In this document: positions 1-6,655 of the stretch, one piece after another
How positions within the stretch are numbered: position 1 is the first letter of the stretch
Layout: each line of letters begins with the position of its first letter
Virus record (IMG/VR): IMGVR_UViG_3300019458_000054
Coordinates: 1 to 44,209 of that record
Direction: 5' to 3' (one strand)
Source of the DNA: a virus
DNA: 44,209 nt
Translations under genes and position numbers: made by a program
The notes under the pieces: model-generated
What the model was told of the DNA's origin: nothing
What the model saw: the letters and a program-made list of their open reading frames with translations, nothing else
The model's database searches: none

Positions 1-325
1 CAGGCGGGAACATATTAGTATTACTAGCTGCAACACGCGTAACCGCACCATTATCACCTGATAATATCAACCATTGTTCCCCTGTTATTGCTGTATTCGT
101 AACAATATTTCCTACAGTTGTTGGAAAAGGCGTAAAATTATAAGTCGCAATCGGACTTGCTAACATTCCTGGCCCATAATTTTTATAAGATGAATCAGAA
201 ATTAATAGTCCTGTTGCATCAACTCCTGTTGCGCCTAGTGTATTAAAGTCGGGAGCAATTCTATAACCGTCCGCGACAGCTGTTCCTTTAGAAATATTTA
301 AAGGAATCCTAAATTGTGCTACCAT
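1..325 (-). CDS. Virion structural protein, N-terminal part (cut by window edge)
   Basis: An open minus-strand frame starts at an ATG (bases 323-325) and runs off the window after 108 codons. It lies 12 bases downstream of the capsid gene, preceded by a good ribosome site (AAAGGAGAATT). The protein starts MVAQFRIPLNISKG and is rich in small and hydroxylated residues, as phage structural proteins often are. If the window is circular and the last four bases (CAGG) overlap the first four, this frame continues without a stop into the protein entering at base 44209, giving about 427 residues. I do not recognise the family. The position after the capsid gene suggests a head, neck or fibre component. 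Confidence 0.7.
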   Translation of the reverse strand, partial: MVAQFRIPLNISKGTAVADGYRIAPDFNTLGATGVDATGLLISDSSYKNYGPGMLASPIATYNFTPFPTTVGNIVTNTAITGEQWLILSGDNGAVTRVAASNTNMFPP

Positions 326-337
326 ACCAATTCTCCT

Positions 338-1237
338 TTAAGAACCTTGTGAACCAAAAACACCACGCCAGTTACGACAACCAAAGCTATAACGCTCTAA
401 CGTTCTCACAGTGATATTGTCAGTAATGATATCTGTAATGAAATCAATATCGAGATTTTCACGCTGATAGTATCTAAAAGCATCACAGTCAGTTAAAATA
501 AACCAAGCATTACCATTGGTTATAAATTGGTTAACAATATAACCACCTGGCATGTACTTATCATGGACAATTGCATTGATATCATTATTTGCCGTACCAG
601 TTTGATATTGTGATTTAAAGATACGTGCAGCATTGAAAGCCTGCTTTTGCGGTACTAATGCCTTGATAGCTCTGGTATTGATCTGCAATCCAGCAAGGTT
701 ATACCATGACCGGATTATTGAAATCGCATCTTCAACCGCTGATTCTGTAAAACCAACACCATTACTAAATGTATTAGAAAGTACTCCAGTTGCAATTGGA
801 TGCGTACTACACAATGGCTGTCCATCACTTACCGTAGAATTAACATTAAAGGCATTATTGAAAATATACATTGCATTAATGTTCTTTAAAGTTTCTAAGC
901 TATTACGCAATTGTAATGATTGCTGCGGAAATTGTGCTTGATATAAGTTATCCAAAATTGCTGCACGCGTAATTGGAAAAGAAGTAGAATAGTATTGATG
1001 CACAAAGGAAGTTGTATAACCTTGTTGCATAAAACTTTGTGAAGTTGGCGCGCCATCAGCCTTTAACTGAGCAATCCCCAAACCTTGCATTTCAACTTCA
1101 TATTCAACTGCTTTTTCTGAATGTAAAACCTTATATACATCCTTCCATAAGGCTGGATATGTATTCCAATCCCCAAAAACATCCGCTAAACCTGGGCGTA
1201 AAAGTGAGGGGATCGATGTCCTATTAATTAATGCCAT
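338..1237 (-). CDS. Major capsid protein (Mu-F/HK97-fold type)
   Basis: This 299-residue protein is the likely major head subunit. Its middle has the block DGQPLCSTHPIATGVLSNT, which resembles the 'GxPLFSxxH' segment of Mu-like and related HK97-fold capsid proteins. This is followed by ALVPQKQAFNAARIFKS and a C-terminal aromatic-rich region. The N-terminal stretch (PSLLRPGLADVFG) is also typical of capsid proteins in this group. It sits directly downstream of the probable decoration gene and scaffold, the usual head-gene order. Length is in the normal range. The assignment rests on remembered motifs and context, not on a search. Folding may depend on the phage GroES-like protein encoded in the same cluster. 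Confidence 0.8.
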   Translation of the reverse strand: MALINRTSIPSLLRPGLADVFGDWNTYPALWKDVYKVLHSEKAVEYEVEMQGLGIAQLKADGAPTSQSFMQQGYTTSFVHQYYSTSFPITRAAILDNLYQAQFPQQSLQLRNSLETLKNINAMYIFNNAFNVNSTVSDGQPLCSTHPIATGVLSNTFSNGVGFTESAVEDAISIIRSWYNLAGLQINTRAIKALVPQKQAFNAARIFKSQYQTGTANNDINAIVHDKYMPGGYIVNQFITNGNAWFILTDCDAFRYYQRENLDIDFITDIITDNITVRTLERYSFGCRNWRGVFGSQGS

Positions 1238-1248
1238 GACTTATCCTC

Positions 1249-1935
1249 CTATATTCTAGCTACAGCACGACGAACGTACTGATGATTTTGAATTAATACC
1301 TCTACGTTATTGAAAGGCGCTCCTGCAGTTGCAGGATTAGGCGGTGATGGAATTATTCGCAAACAAATTACATTCTTGGTATCCGTACCTGCACCTCTTT
1401 GAGCATTATTAATTGCTACAAGTGATTGACCGGTATTCGTATTACCTTGAACAATATCAGCGGTTTGAGGAATTACATAATTAAAAGCCGCTCCTACTTG
1501 CTTTTGTTCCACACCAGTTACAGTACCTAAATTACATTGCACATCAAAAATTGTATTAGGATCATCAACAACATCAGCAACAGCTGGAATCTTGTTTAAA
1601 GTAACTGTACCAGCTGGCCAAAATGGTCGACCAGGAGATGCAGGATCAATTGGATTAGTTGCAGTAGGCGTTACAAAAGAACACCCATTAAAAATACCTA
1701 CTGTTGGCACATCAACAAACACATGTGTACCTATCGCATCGTAGATACTAATTAGATAACCTTGATCATCAGGGTTTGTGGAGGCAGTTCCAGCAATCAT
1801 TACTGGATCACCCTTGAAAATATTATTTGCATAACCAGAACGAATCAGATATGGATTTGTCTGACTATTCCATGCAGCTGCCCCTAAAGATTTAGTTGGC
1901 TTTAAACCCCATGGTAAGTTTTGTCCGTAAGACAT
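1249..1935 (-). CDS. Probable capsid decoration/head structural protein
   Basis: A 228-residue protein with a beta-rich, Pro/Gly/Asn-rich composition. It begins MSYGQNLPWGLKP, a start I associate with head-decoration or cement-like proteins found just upstream of phage capsid genes. Residues 30-120 alternate hydrophobic and polar residues as in a beta-sandwich, and no catalytic motif is visible. The gene is separated from the capsid gene by 11 bases and is preceded by an unusually long, structured 367-base leader. An alternative is a minor capsid protein of another type. Confidence 0.6.
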   Translation of the reverse strand: MSYGQNLPWGLKPTKSLGAAAWNSQTNPYLIRSGYANNIFKGDPVMIAGTASTNPDDQGYLISIYDAIGTHVFVDVPTVGIFNGCSFVTPTATNPIDPASPGRPFWPAGTVTLNKIPAVADVVDDPNTIFDVQCNLGTVTGVEQKQVGAAFNYVIPQTADIVQGNTNTGQSLVAINNAQRGAGTDTKNVICLRIIPSPPNPATAGAPFNNVEVLIQNHQYVRRAVARI

Positions 1936-1976
1936 AAGCGTACTCCTTGGTAAAATTCACAAAATATAACTATTGG

Positions 1977-2037
1977 GGAATTTAAAGGGTACGCCACATC
2001 GTTGCCGGTAAGGCGCTTCAATACTTTATGAAATTCC
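1977..2037 (-). ncRNA. Structured leader element, copy A
   Basis: The same core as copy B (1990-2015) is enclosed by an outer stem of different sequence: GGAATTT 1977-1983 with AAATTCC 2031-2037, extended by AAAG 1984-1987 with CTTT 2024-2027. The inner stem is CGCC 1992-1995 with GGCG 2012-2015. Conserved core with replaced but still complementary outer stems is the pattern of a selected RNA structure. It lies about 40 bases upstream of the decoration start codon. Confidence 0.55.
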
Positions 2038-2110
2038 TAATAACATAAAGTCTCGGAGACATGTCATTTCATACTATTTGATCTTACGCATGTCCGATAT
2101 ATCAAAATAG

Positions 2111-2169
2111 GAGAAGTAAAATACGCCACATCGTTGCCGGTAAGACGATCCATAAAGTAAGCACTTCTC
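2111..2169 (-). ncRNA. Structured leader element, copy B
   Basis: A 7-bp outer stem (GAGAAGT 2111-2117 with ACTTCTC 2163-2169) encloses a core (2122-2147) that is 25/26 identical to the core of copy A downstream. An inner 4-bp stem pairs 2124-2127 with 2144-2147. In minus-strand RNA the single core difference makes a U-G pair, while in plus-strand RNA it would be an A-C mismatch. This supports function as minus-strand RNA. Family unknown. Confidence 0.55.
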
Positions 2170-2302
2170 AACTTTACTTTAAGTAGAGATCTAAATTGGG
2201 TAAAGATCTCTAATCAATAATAAACTTATTCTCTATTCTTTATCAAGATCTCTACATAAATAAAATATCATAAATAGCAAAATACCTAAAAATATACATT
2301 TT

Positions 2303-2500
2303 TCAAGTTCGTACATCTAAATTAAGCGCCTCTCCTTTAATAAATTTGGCATTTAATTCTGCTAATTCAATAATCTCTTTAAAAGCTTTAAAACGATTTT
2401 CCGGAGTTTGGCGATCATTCAATTCTCCTGTTTTAAATCCAACTTCATAAGCCATTTTTAATGCTTCAATCCTTACTTGATAATCAATGTCCATGTCCAT
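2303..2500 (-). CDS. Small hypothetical protein in head-gene cluster
   Basis: A 65-residue acidic, mostly helical protein starting MDMDIDYQVRIEALKMAYEVG and ending in a charged helix. The start is the first of two in-frame ATGs. It follows the upstream gene by 3 bases, so it is probably translationally coupled. It is the last gene before the structured capsid leader. I do not recognise it; it may be a minor scaffold or assembly factor, judged by position only. Confidence 0.6.
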   Translation of the reverse strand: MDMDIDYQVRIEALKMAYEVGFKTGELNDRQTPENRFKAFKEIIELAELNAKFIKGEALNLDVRT

Positions 2501-2503
2501 AAT

Positions 2504-2974
2504 TTAAACTGCTGGTCCCCACCTACGATCATCAACAAACAAGTTCGGGTTTTTAGGATCCATTGTGTGTAAACTTTTTAAGTATTCTTGTCTTGCATTA
2601 TATTCATCATATTTTTTATCTTCAGATTGCTTATCTTCAATGGTGCGCAACATTAATACTTGTCCTTTAACTTTGAGTAAATCATCATCATCTTTTCTTG
2701 AAAAAGGACTATGTACAGTACGTCGTGCTAACTCAGGATAAACACTTGATAAAGCTGGCTCAAAATTCCTTTTATGCACAGCATCATAATATTCATATAC
2801 TTGTTCCACACCACCACATAAATAAGGTACAAAACAAAAACTTTTATCAGGATGTTTTGCTAAAAAACTTTGCGGTAAATTAAATGCACTATCTTCACCT
2901 AAACTAACAGTTGGTCTTTCATTACCCCGTTCATCAGGTCTATCAGTTTTAATTGTTCGTAATTCTCTGCTCAT
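2504..2974 (-). CDS. Hypothetical phage head-cluster protein
   Basis: A 156-residue charged soluble protein. Visible blocks are SLGEDSAFNLPQSFLAKHPD, SFCFVPYLCGGVEQVYEYYDAV and a C-terminal NLFVDDRRWGP. I recall similar proteins beside scaffold and portal genes in other podovirus-like phages but cannot name a function. It follows the scaffold by 10 bases and precedes the small protein at 2303. There is no signal peptide or membrane segment. The likely role is head assembly, inferred from position. Confidence 0.65.
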   Translation of the reverse strand: MSRELRTIKTDRPDERGNERPTVSLGEDSAFNLPQSFLAKHPDKSFCFVPYLCGGVEQVYEYYDAVHKRNFEPALSSVYPELARRTVHSPFSRKDDDDLLKVKGQVLMLRTIEDKQSEDKKYDEYNARQEYLKSLHTMDPKNPNLFVDDRRWGPAV

Positions 2975-2984
2975 AAATTTCTCC

Positions 2985-4145
2985 TTACAATATAGTTAAA
3001 CGATGAGGAGTGCCACCCTCTAATGGACTTTTCGGATAATTCTTTTTTTCAGCATAACGTCTAACTAAATCAGCTTCCCCTTCACCTTTCTTTATTGGCA
3101 AATAACGCGCAATTGCATATTCTTCTTTGGTTAATGGGCGCATCGGTGATTGATTCCCTCGTTGTCTATTTTGCACATATTGATCTGCCATAGTATTGAT
3201 TCCCCTTCTTGTAACAGGCGCTACAGAATTTTGTAAATTACTATAATTATTAGATGTCATAGGTAAATATTCAGATTGATAATAATCATTCTCACTTTGG
3301 TGATAATTATTATCGTTATTATCGTTATTATCGGTTTGAGCAGAATTTGACTCTATGCCATAACGTGAACGCATAATATTAGTAATTGATTCCCTAAACT
3401 GTGGAGTACCAATCATTTGTGATTGATTATTAAATGTTAATCTATCAGCTAAATCTTGAGCCAATAGGTCAGCTTCATCTTTTAAACGTGGACTATTTGC
3501 ATACCAAGGATTATCTTCAACCCATTCTTGAAATTCTTCATTAACTGGTTCCACCCTTTGTGGAGTTTGTGGAAGATACGTTTCAATTGGTATATAAGGC
3601 TCCTCACTAATTTGATTTAACCGCTGTTGTTGTTGTTCATACTTTTGATATTGTGCATATTGATGAGTGTTTTTCTTAGCTTTAATATCTGCTAATTCAT
3701 CAGTTAATTTAATCTCTTCATCAACATCGCCATCTTCTTTAGCACGCTTTAGACCTTGAAGTATCTTACTTTGTATATTATCTAAACTATCTTCAAAATA
3801 TTGGCTATTTTGTGCTTCTCCTTGTGCAAGAGCTGCTTCATAGGCCTGCAAACGTTTATTTTGCTCAGCAAGTAAAGCATCCCTTTCTAAGGCTTGTTGC
3901 ACCAAAAAAGTATTTTGCTGTTCTAAATTACCGCGCTCATAAATTAATTCTTCCACTCTACGATTAGAAGGATTTCTTTTCTTACGCTCTCTACGATTAG
4001 ATAAGGGTAATTCTGTATAATCAGCTTCTATTGTTTGACCTTCTTCAGGAACAATAGATTCAGGAGATGCTTCACTTACAAACCCTTCACTAGAAAAAGT
4101 TGCCGGTGAATATCCTGGTATTACATTATTTTCTGTATCATCCAT
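2985..4145 (-). CDS. Probable capsid scaffolding protein
   Basis: A 386-residue, highly charged protein. Residues 60-190 are long Glu/Gln/Lys-rich helices typical of a coiled coil (RRVEELIYERGNLEQQ onward, then IQSKILQGLKRAKEDG), and the middle has an Asn/Asp run near residue 272. The C-terminus is basic (AEKKNYPKSP), as in scaffolds that contact the capsid through a basic tail. Position between portal and capsid genes and the composition support scaffold function; there is no motif proof. The start codon follows the leader motif CAGGTAGACAAG (complement of 4148-4161), which also occurs before the portal gene. Confidence 0.65.
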   Translation of the reverse strand: MDDTENNVIPGYSPATFSSEGFVSEASPESIVPEEGQTIEADYTELPLSNRRERKKRNPSNRRVEELIYERGNLEQQNTFLVQQALERDALLAEQNKRLQAYEAALAQGEAQNSQYFEDSLDNIQSKILQGLKRAKEDGDVDEEIKLTDELADIKAKKNTHQYAQYQKYEQQQQRLNQISEEPYIPIETYLPQTPQRVEPVNEEFQEWVEDNPWYANSPRLKDEADLLAQDLADRLTFNNQSQMIGTPQFRESITNIMRSRYGIESNSAQTDNNDNNDNNYHQSENDYYQSEYLPMTSNNYSNLQNSVAPVTRRGINTMADQYVQNRQRGNQSPMRPLTKEEYAIARYLPIKKGEGEADLVRRYAEKKNYPKSPLEGGTPHRLTIL

Positions 4146-4193
4146 ACTTGTCTACCTGACTATATTTATCTACATGACTATATATTTACATAA

Positions 4194-4559
4194 TTACTTA
4201 ATAACTTCTAATATTTTTTTAACATCTTCTTCACTATATTTTGCTAAAATATGTGCATCACTTATATAATAAAGTACATATGTTCCAACATATTCTGGAC
4301 TACGTTCAAAATTTGAATAAGCAACCCAATCCCCTACTTCACAATATCTATCTGCAAGATTATCTTTAAAACATGATGGTCCTACTTTTAAAATTAGACC
4401 AATATTTTGACGTCTCATCTGATCTTTAATGACAGAATCTGGTCTAATAATACCACCACTAGTTTTTTCTTCTAATGTAGGAGCTTTTATCAATAGTTGA
4501 TAACCTAAAACTTGTGGATCTATGCCAATTTGGTCTTTACAAAATGAATCTTGCATCAT
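4194..4559 (-). CDS. GroES-like co-chaperonin
   Basis: A 121-residue protein of the Cpn10/GroES family, the lid that works with GroEL in the cytoplasm. After an N-terminal extension of about 12 residues come the GroES landmarks: the mobile-loop region EEKTSGGIIRPDSVIKDQ with the GGII contact, then IGLILKVGPSCFKD and the barrel strand CEVGDWVAYS. It is longer than bacterial GroES (about 97) and near T4 gp31 size. It lies in the head-assembly cluster and overlaps the upstream small gene by one base. By analogy with T4 gp31 it may replace host GroES so that GroEL can fold the capsid protein; that role is inferred. Confidence 0.85.
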   Translation of the reverse strand: MMQDSFCKDQIGIDPQVLGYQLLIKAPTLEEKTSGGIIRPDSVIKDQMRRQNIGLILKVGPSCFKDNLADRYCEVGDWVAYSNFERSPEYVGTYVLYYISDAHILAKYSEEDVKKILEVIK

Positions 4560-4768
4560 TAAACACCAGATTCTTGATATTCATTTAATAACGGATCTAA
4601 TTTGTTGAGGATATCTTTTAAAACATCTCGTGCACCAGCACTGCGATAAAGTAAATTCACATTTCTATCTAAATCTTGAGAAACTAAATTTAAAATATTA
4701 TTTTCTAAGGGGTTTAATGCTTCACTTAATCTTTTACTTAAAAAATTACTAAATCCACGAGCATCCAT
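4559..4768 (-). CDS. Small hypothetical helical protein
   Basis: A 69-residue protein, MDARGFSNFLSKRLSEALN..., predicted helical throughout, without membrane segment or motif. It overlaps the start of the GroES-like gene by one base, so the two are probably co-translated. The leader contains CAGGTAGATAA just before the ATG and CTATACTTAAA further upstream, both also present near the portal start. It is the first gene after the terminator hairpin at 4887-4921, so it may begin a new transcript. Confidence 0.6.
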   Translation of the reverse strand: MDARGFSNFLSKRLSEALNPLENNILNLVSQDLDRNVNLLYRSAGARDVLKDILNKLDPLLNEYQESGV

Positions 4769-4886
4769 TTATCTACCTGATAATTATTGTTAACTTTAAG
4801 TATAGTATCCCAGATTAATCATTTTTTACAATATGAATCTATATTTTCTACGATTTTTTTTATTAAAAAAATATCAATATGAACAA

Positions 4887-4921
4887 AGTTTACATCAATC
4901 AAAAGCAGACTGATGTAAACT
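4887..4921 (-). terminator. Probable terminator after the Gly/Arg/His-repeat genes
   Basis: A perfect 11-bp inverted repeat (AGTTTACATCA 4887-4897, TGATGTAAACT 4911-4921) with a 13-base loop lies just past the stop of the gene at 4930. In minus-strand RNA it is followed by TTTGTT and further U-rich sequence, fitting an intrinsic terminator of weak GC content. Confidence 0.55.
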
Positions 4922-4929
4922 AAGCATTT

Positions 4930-5508
4930 TTATGTATATGGATAATGTTTCCTGGTTTTTCCAGCACCACCCATAGCACGATGTAAACGGCCTCCTTTTT
5001 TACGAGCCCACGGAGCTTTTTGGGCTTGTATAGGATTGCCACTAGCATCTTTTATTGGATTGCCTTGATCATCTCTCAAGCGATTACCATACATATCTAC
5101 ATAACCGCGCTGAAGTTGTTCAAGAGAATCCATATCCTTATAAGGAATAGCTCCTGCATCCAATTGCTTCTTGCGGTCTGCTATTTCTCGGCTTCTGCTC
5201 GCCTCCCATGACCTACGATCTTCAGGAGCCCACCATGATGTTGGATTAGGCATTCCAACCATGCCAGGTCTCCTATTCATAGCCCAGTTTCTCTGATTCT
5301 GTTGTGCAATAGGATTACTTATAGCTCTTTTATAAATATCCGAACTAGACATATTGGAATCATTATCAATAGGACCACCTATATCATGATGACGACGACG
5401 CCCACCACGTTTCATGGAAGTATCTGCTGTCGCAGGACCACCAGTAGCATAAGCATGACGAGATCCCCCAATACCCATTAATATATGAGCTGGTTTTCTA
5501 TCTGTCAT
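4930..5508 (-). CDS. Gly/Arg/His-rich protein, probable virion component
   Basis: About 192 residues starting MTDRKPAHILMGIGG. The ATG at 5508 is preferred over an upstream in-frame GTG because GGGGGAAG lies five bases before it. The N-terminus resembles the neighbouring 314-residue protein (PAHILMGIGG against PAQILMSHGG), and both carry KRGGRRRHH-type basic patches. The middle is soluble and charged, and the C-terminus is basic (GGAGKTRKHYPYT). It overlaps the upstream gene by 11 bases. Function is unknown; DNA or virion-interior association is inferred from its basicity. Confidence 0.6.
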   Translation of the reverse strand: MTDRKPAHILMGIGGSRHAYATGGPATADTSMKRGGRRRHHDIGGPIDNDSNMSSSDIYKRAISNPIAQQNQRNWAMNRRPGMVGMPNPTSWWAPEDRRSWEASRSREIADRKKQLDAGAIPYKDMDSLEQLQRGYVDMYGNRLRDDQGNPIKDASGNPIQAQKAPWARKKGGRLHRAMGGAGKTRKHYPYT

Positions 5509-6442
5509 AACCACTTCCCCCTTCTGCGTGATAACGTCTTCTACCTCCTCGTCTCATTTTTCCACCTTCTGCTTCACCACCTTCCGCCATTGATCCACCA
5601 TATGCTGCTGATTCCCCAGCCCAATGATGACGGCGACCTCCTCTACGCATACCTCCTTCTGCCATACTTCCTCCATACGCTGCATGACCTCCTTCTGCAT
5701 GGTTCATTGATCCACCATATGCTGCTGCATTGCCTTCTGCATGGTGACGTCTTCTACCTCCTCTACGCATCTTACCTCCTTCTGCTGCAGTGGCACTTCC
5801 CCCTTCTGCTAAAATCAGATTAGCAAGTGGACCTACAAGAGGAAGGCTTCCTAGTAAGTTATTTAACAGACCATACCCTGGATGACCTGGATGAGCACTT
5901 ACAATATCACCTGCATCATGATGACGGCGACCTCCTCTTCTTATTGCACCTCCTCGTGCTACTGCGGCTTCGTGTTGGCCGGCTCCACTTAGAAGACCTG
6001 GCAAAATACTACCAGCAAGTCCGGCTAGAGCAGGTAAAAGCATAGGCCAAAAATATTGTGGATGACCTGTCTTAGGATTAACAGTATCTCCTGAGGAATG
6101 GCGACGGCCTCCTCTACGCATCTTACCTCCTTCTGCTGCAGCTCCTCCGTATGCTCGAGCTTCACCACCTTCCGCCATTGATCCACCATATGCTGCTGAT
6201 TCCCCAGCCCAATGATGACGGCGACCTCCTCTACGCATACCTCCTTCTGCAAATGGCTGTGGTGGAGTCAAATCTCGTGACATTGGCCCCATTAATCCTC
6301 CTTCTGCATTAGCTCTTGCTGCTCCTTGTACAGGTACTGTACTTCCACCTTCTGCATAACGACTTCTATGTACATCATGTGCATTACCATGGTGCTGTGT
6401 TCCTCCATGGCTCATTAATATTTGTGCTGGTGTTCTAGACAT
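5498..6442 (-). CDS. Repeat-rich Gly/Arg/His protein, probable virion protein
   Basis: A 314-residue low-complexity protein with six RRGGRR-centred units (RRGGRRHHWAGESAAYGG-like) separated by AEGG linkers. Two hydrophobic segments follow a short motif: HPQYFWPMLLPALAGLAG near residue 125 and HPGYGLLNNLLG near 185. That motif resembles NPHTGHPHYGFL in the ejection-like proteins at 31802-32968 and 29961-31787. A strong ribosome site (AGGAG) precedes the ATG. A 92-bp segment is exactly duplicated inside the gene. The function is not known; basic repeats plus hydrophobic segments would suit an internal virion protein, but this is inference. Confidence 0.6.
   Translation of the reverse strand: MSRTPAQILMSHGGTQHHGNAHDVHRSRYAEGGSTVPVQGAARANAEGGLMGPMSRDLTPPQPFAEGGMRRGGRRHHWAGESAAYGGSMAEGGEARAYGGAAAEGGKMRRGGRRHSSGDTVNPKTGHPQYFWPMLLPALAGLAGSILPGLLSGAGQHEAAVARGGAIRRGGRRHHDAGDIVSAHPGHPGYGLLNNLLGSLPLVGPLANLILAEGGSATAAEGGKMRRGGRRRHHAEGNAAAYGGSMNHAEGGHAAYGGSMAEGGMRRGGRRHHWAGESAAYGGSMAEGGEAEGGKMRRGGRRRYHAEGGSGYDR
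5571..5662. repeat. 92-bp exact direct repeat, copy 1
   Basis: Identical by eye to 6159-6250. It encodes the RRGGRRHHWAGESAAYGG repeat region in the same frame. Exact identity over 92 bp implies recent duplication or gene conversion. Confidence 0.9.
6159..6250. repeat. 92-bp exact direct repeat, copy 2
   Basis: Second copy of the repeat at 5571-5662, in the same gene and frame and 588 bp away. It could allow slippage or recombination that changes protein length. Confidence 0.9.
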
Positions 6443-6446
6443 AATT

Positions 6447-6653
6447 TTATTCTCCTATATGTGGATTATGTTGTGGTGTCGCGGTATCTTTCATCGCTGA
6501 CACGGTTTCCAAAAGCTGCTTTCGCTCGGCTTCTAATTGCGCAATCTCGAGCTTTCTATTTTCTAATTCAGCTTTTGTTCTGTCGGACTCTTGCTTTTGC
6601 TGGAGTCTCATTTCTTCAATAGCCATTTGGGCTTGTAACTTGGTTTGTTGCAA
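6447..6653 (-). CDS. Small coiled-coil protein downstream of portal
   Basis: A 68-residue protein that is almost entirely one charged helix (IEEMRLQQKQESDRTKAELE). The frame starts at a TTG two bases after the portal stop codon, so translation is probably coupled; an internal ATG at residue 10 is possible. The sequence resembles the end of the portal protein (EAEANKTAIEKMKLAMQE), suggesting duplication or a split of the portal C-terminal helix. Function unknown. Confidence 0.5.
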   Translation of the reverse strand: MQQTKLQAQMAIEEMRLQQKQESDRTKAELENRKLEIAQLEAERKQLLETVSAMKDTATPQHNPHIGE

Positions 6654-6655
6654 TG

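Larger units (their letters stand above)
1936..2302 (-). other. Long structured leader of the decoration/capsid genes
   Basis: A 367-base gap without a credible gene, upstream of the decoration and capsid genes. It holds two copies of a structured element (listed separately), a promoter-like motif at 2056-2072 that also occurs near 12.44 kb, and inverted AGAGATCT/AGATCTCT copies at 2185-2192 and 2204-2211 with a third copy at 2246-2253. Because AGATCT is itself palindromic, the three copies could form mutually exclusive hairpins. It could act as a promoter plus 5' untranslated region controlling capsid dosage. Confidence 0.6.

Noticed and set aside
633-941. Plus-strand 102-codon frame inside the capsid gene
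   Set aside because: It is fully antisense to a well-supported capsid gene, has no ribosome site and its protein looks random.
5485-6045. Plus-strand Leu/His-rich frames opposite the RRGGRR protein
   Set aside because: They are antisense shadows of a Gly/Arg/His repeat gene; the Leu/His runs come from the complementary codons.
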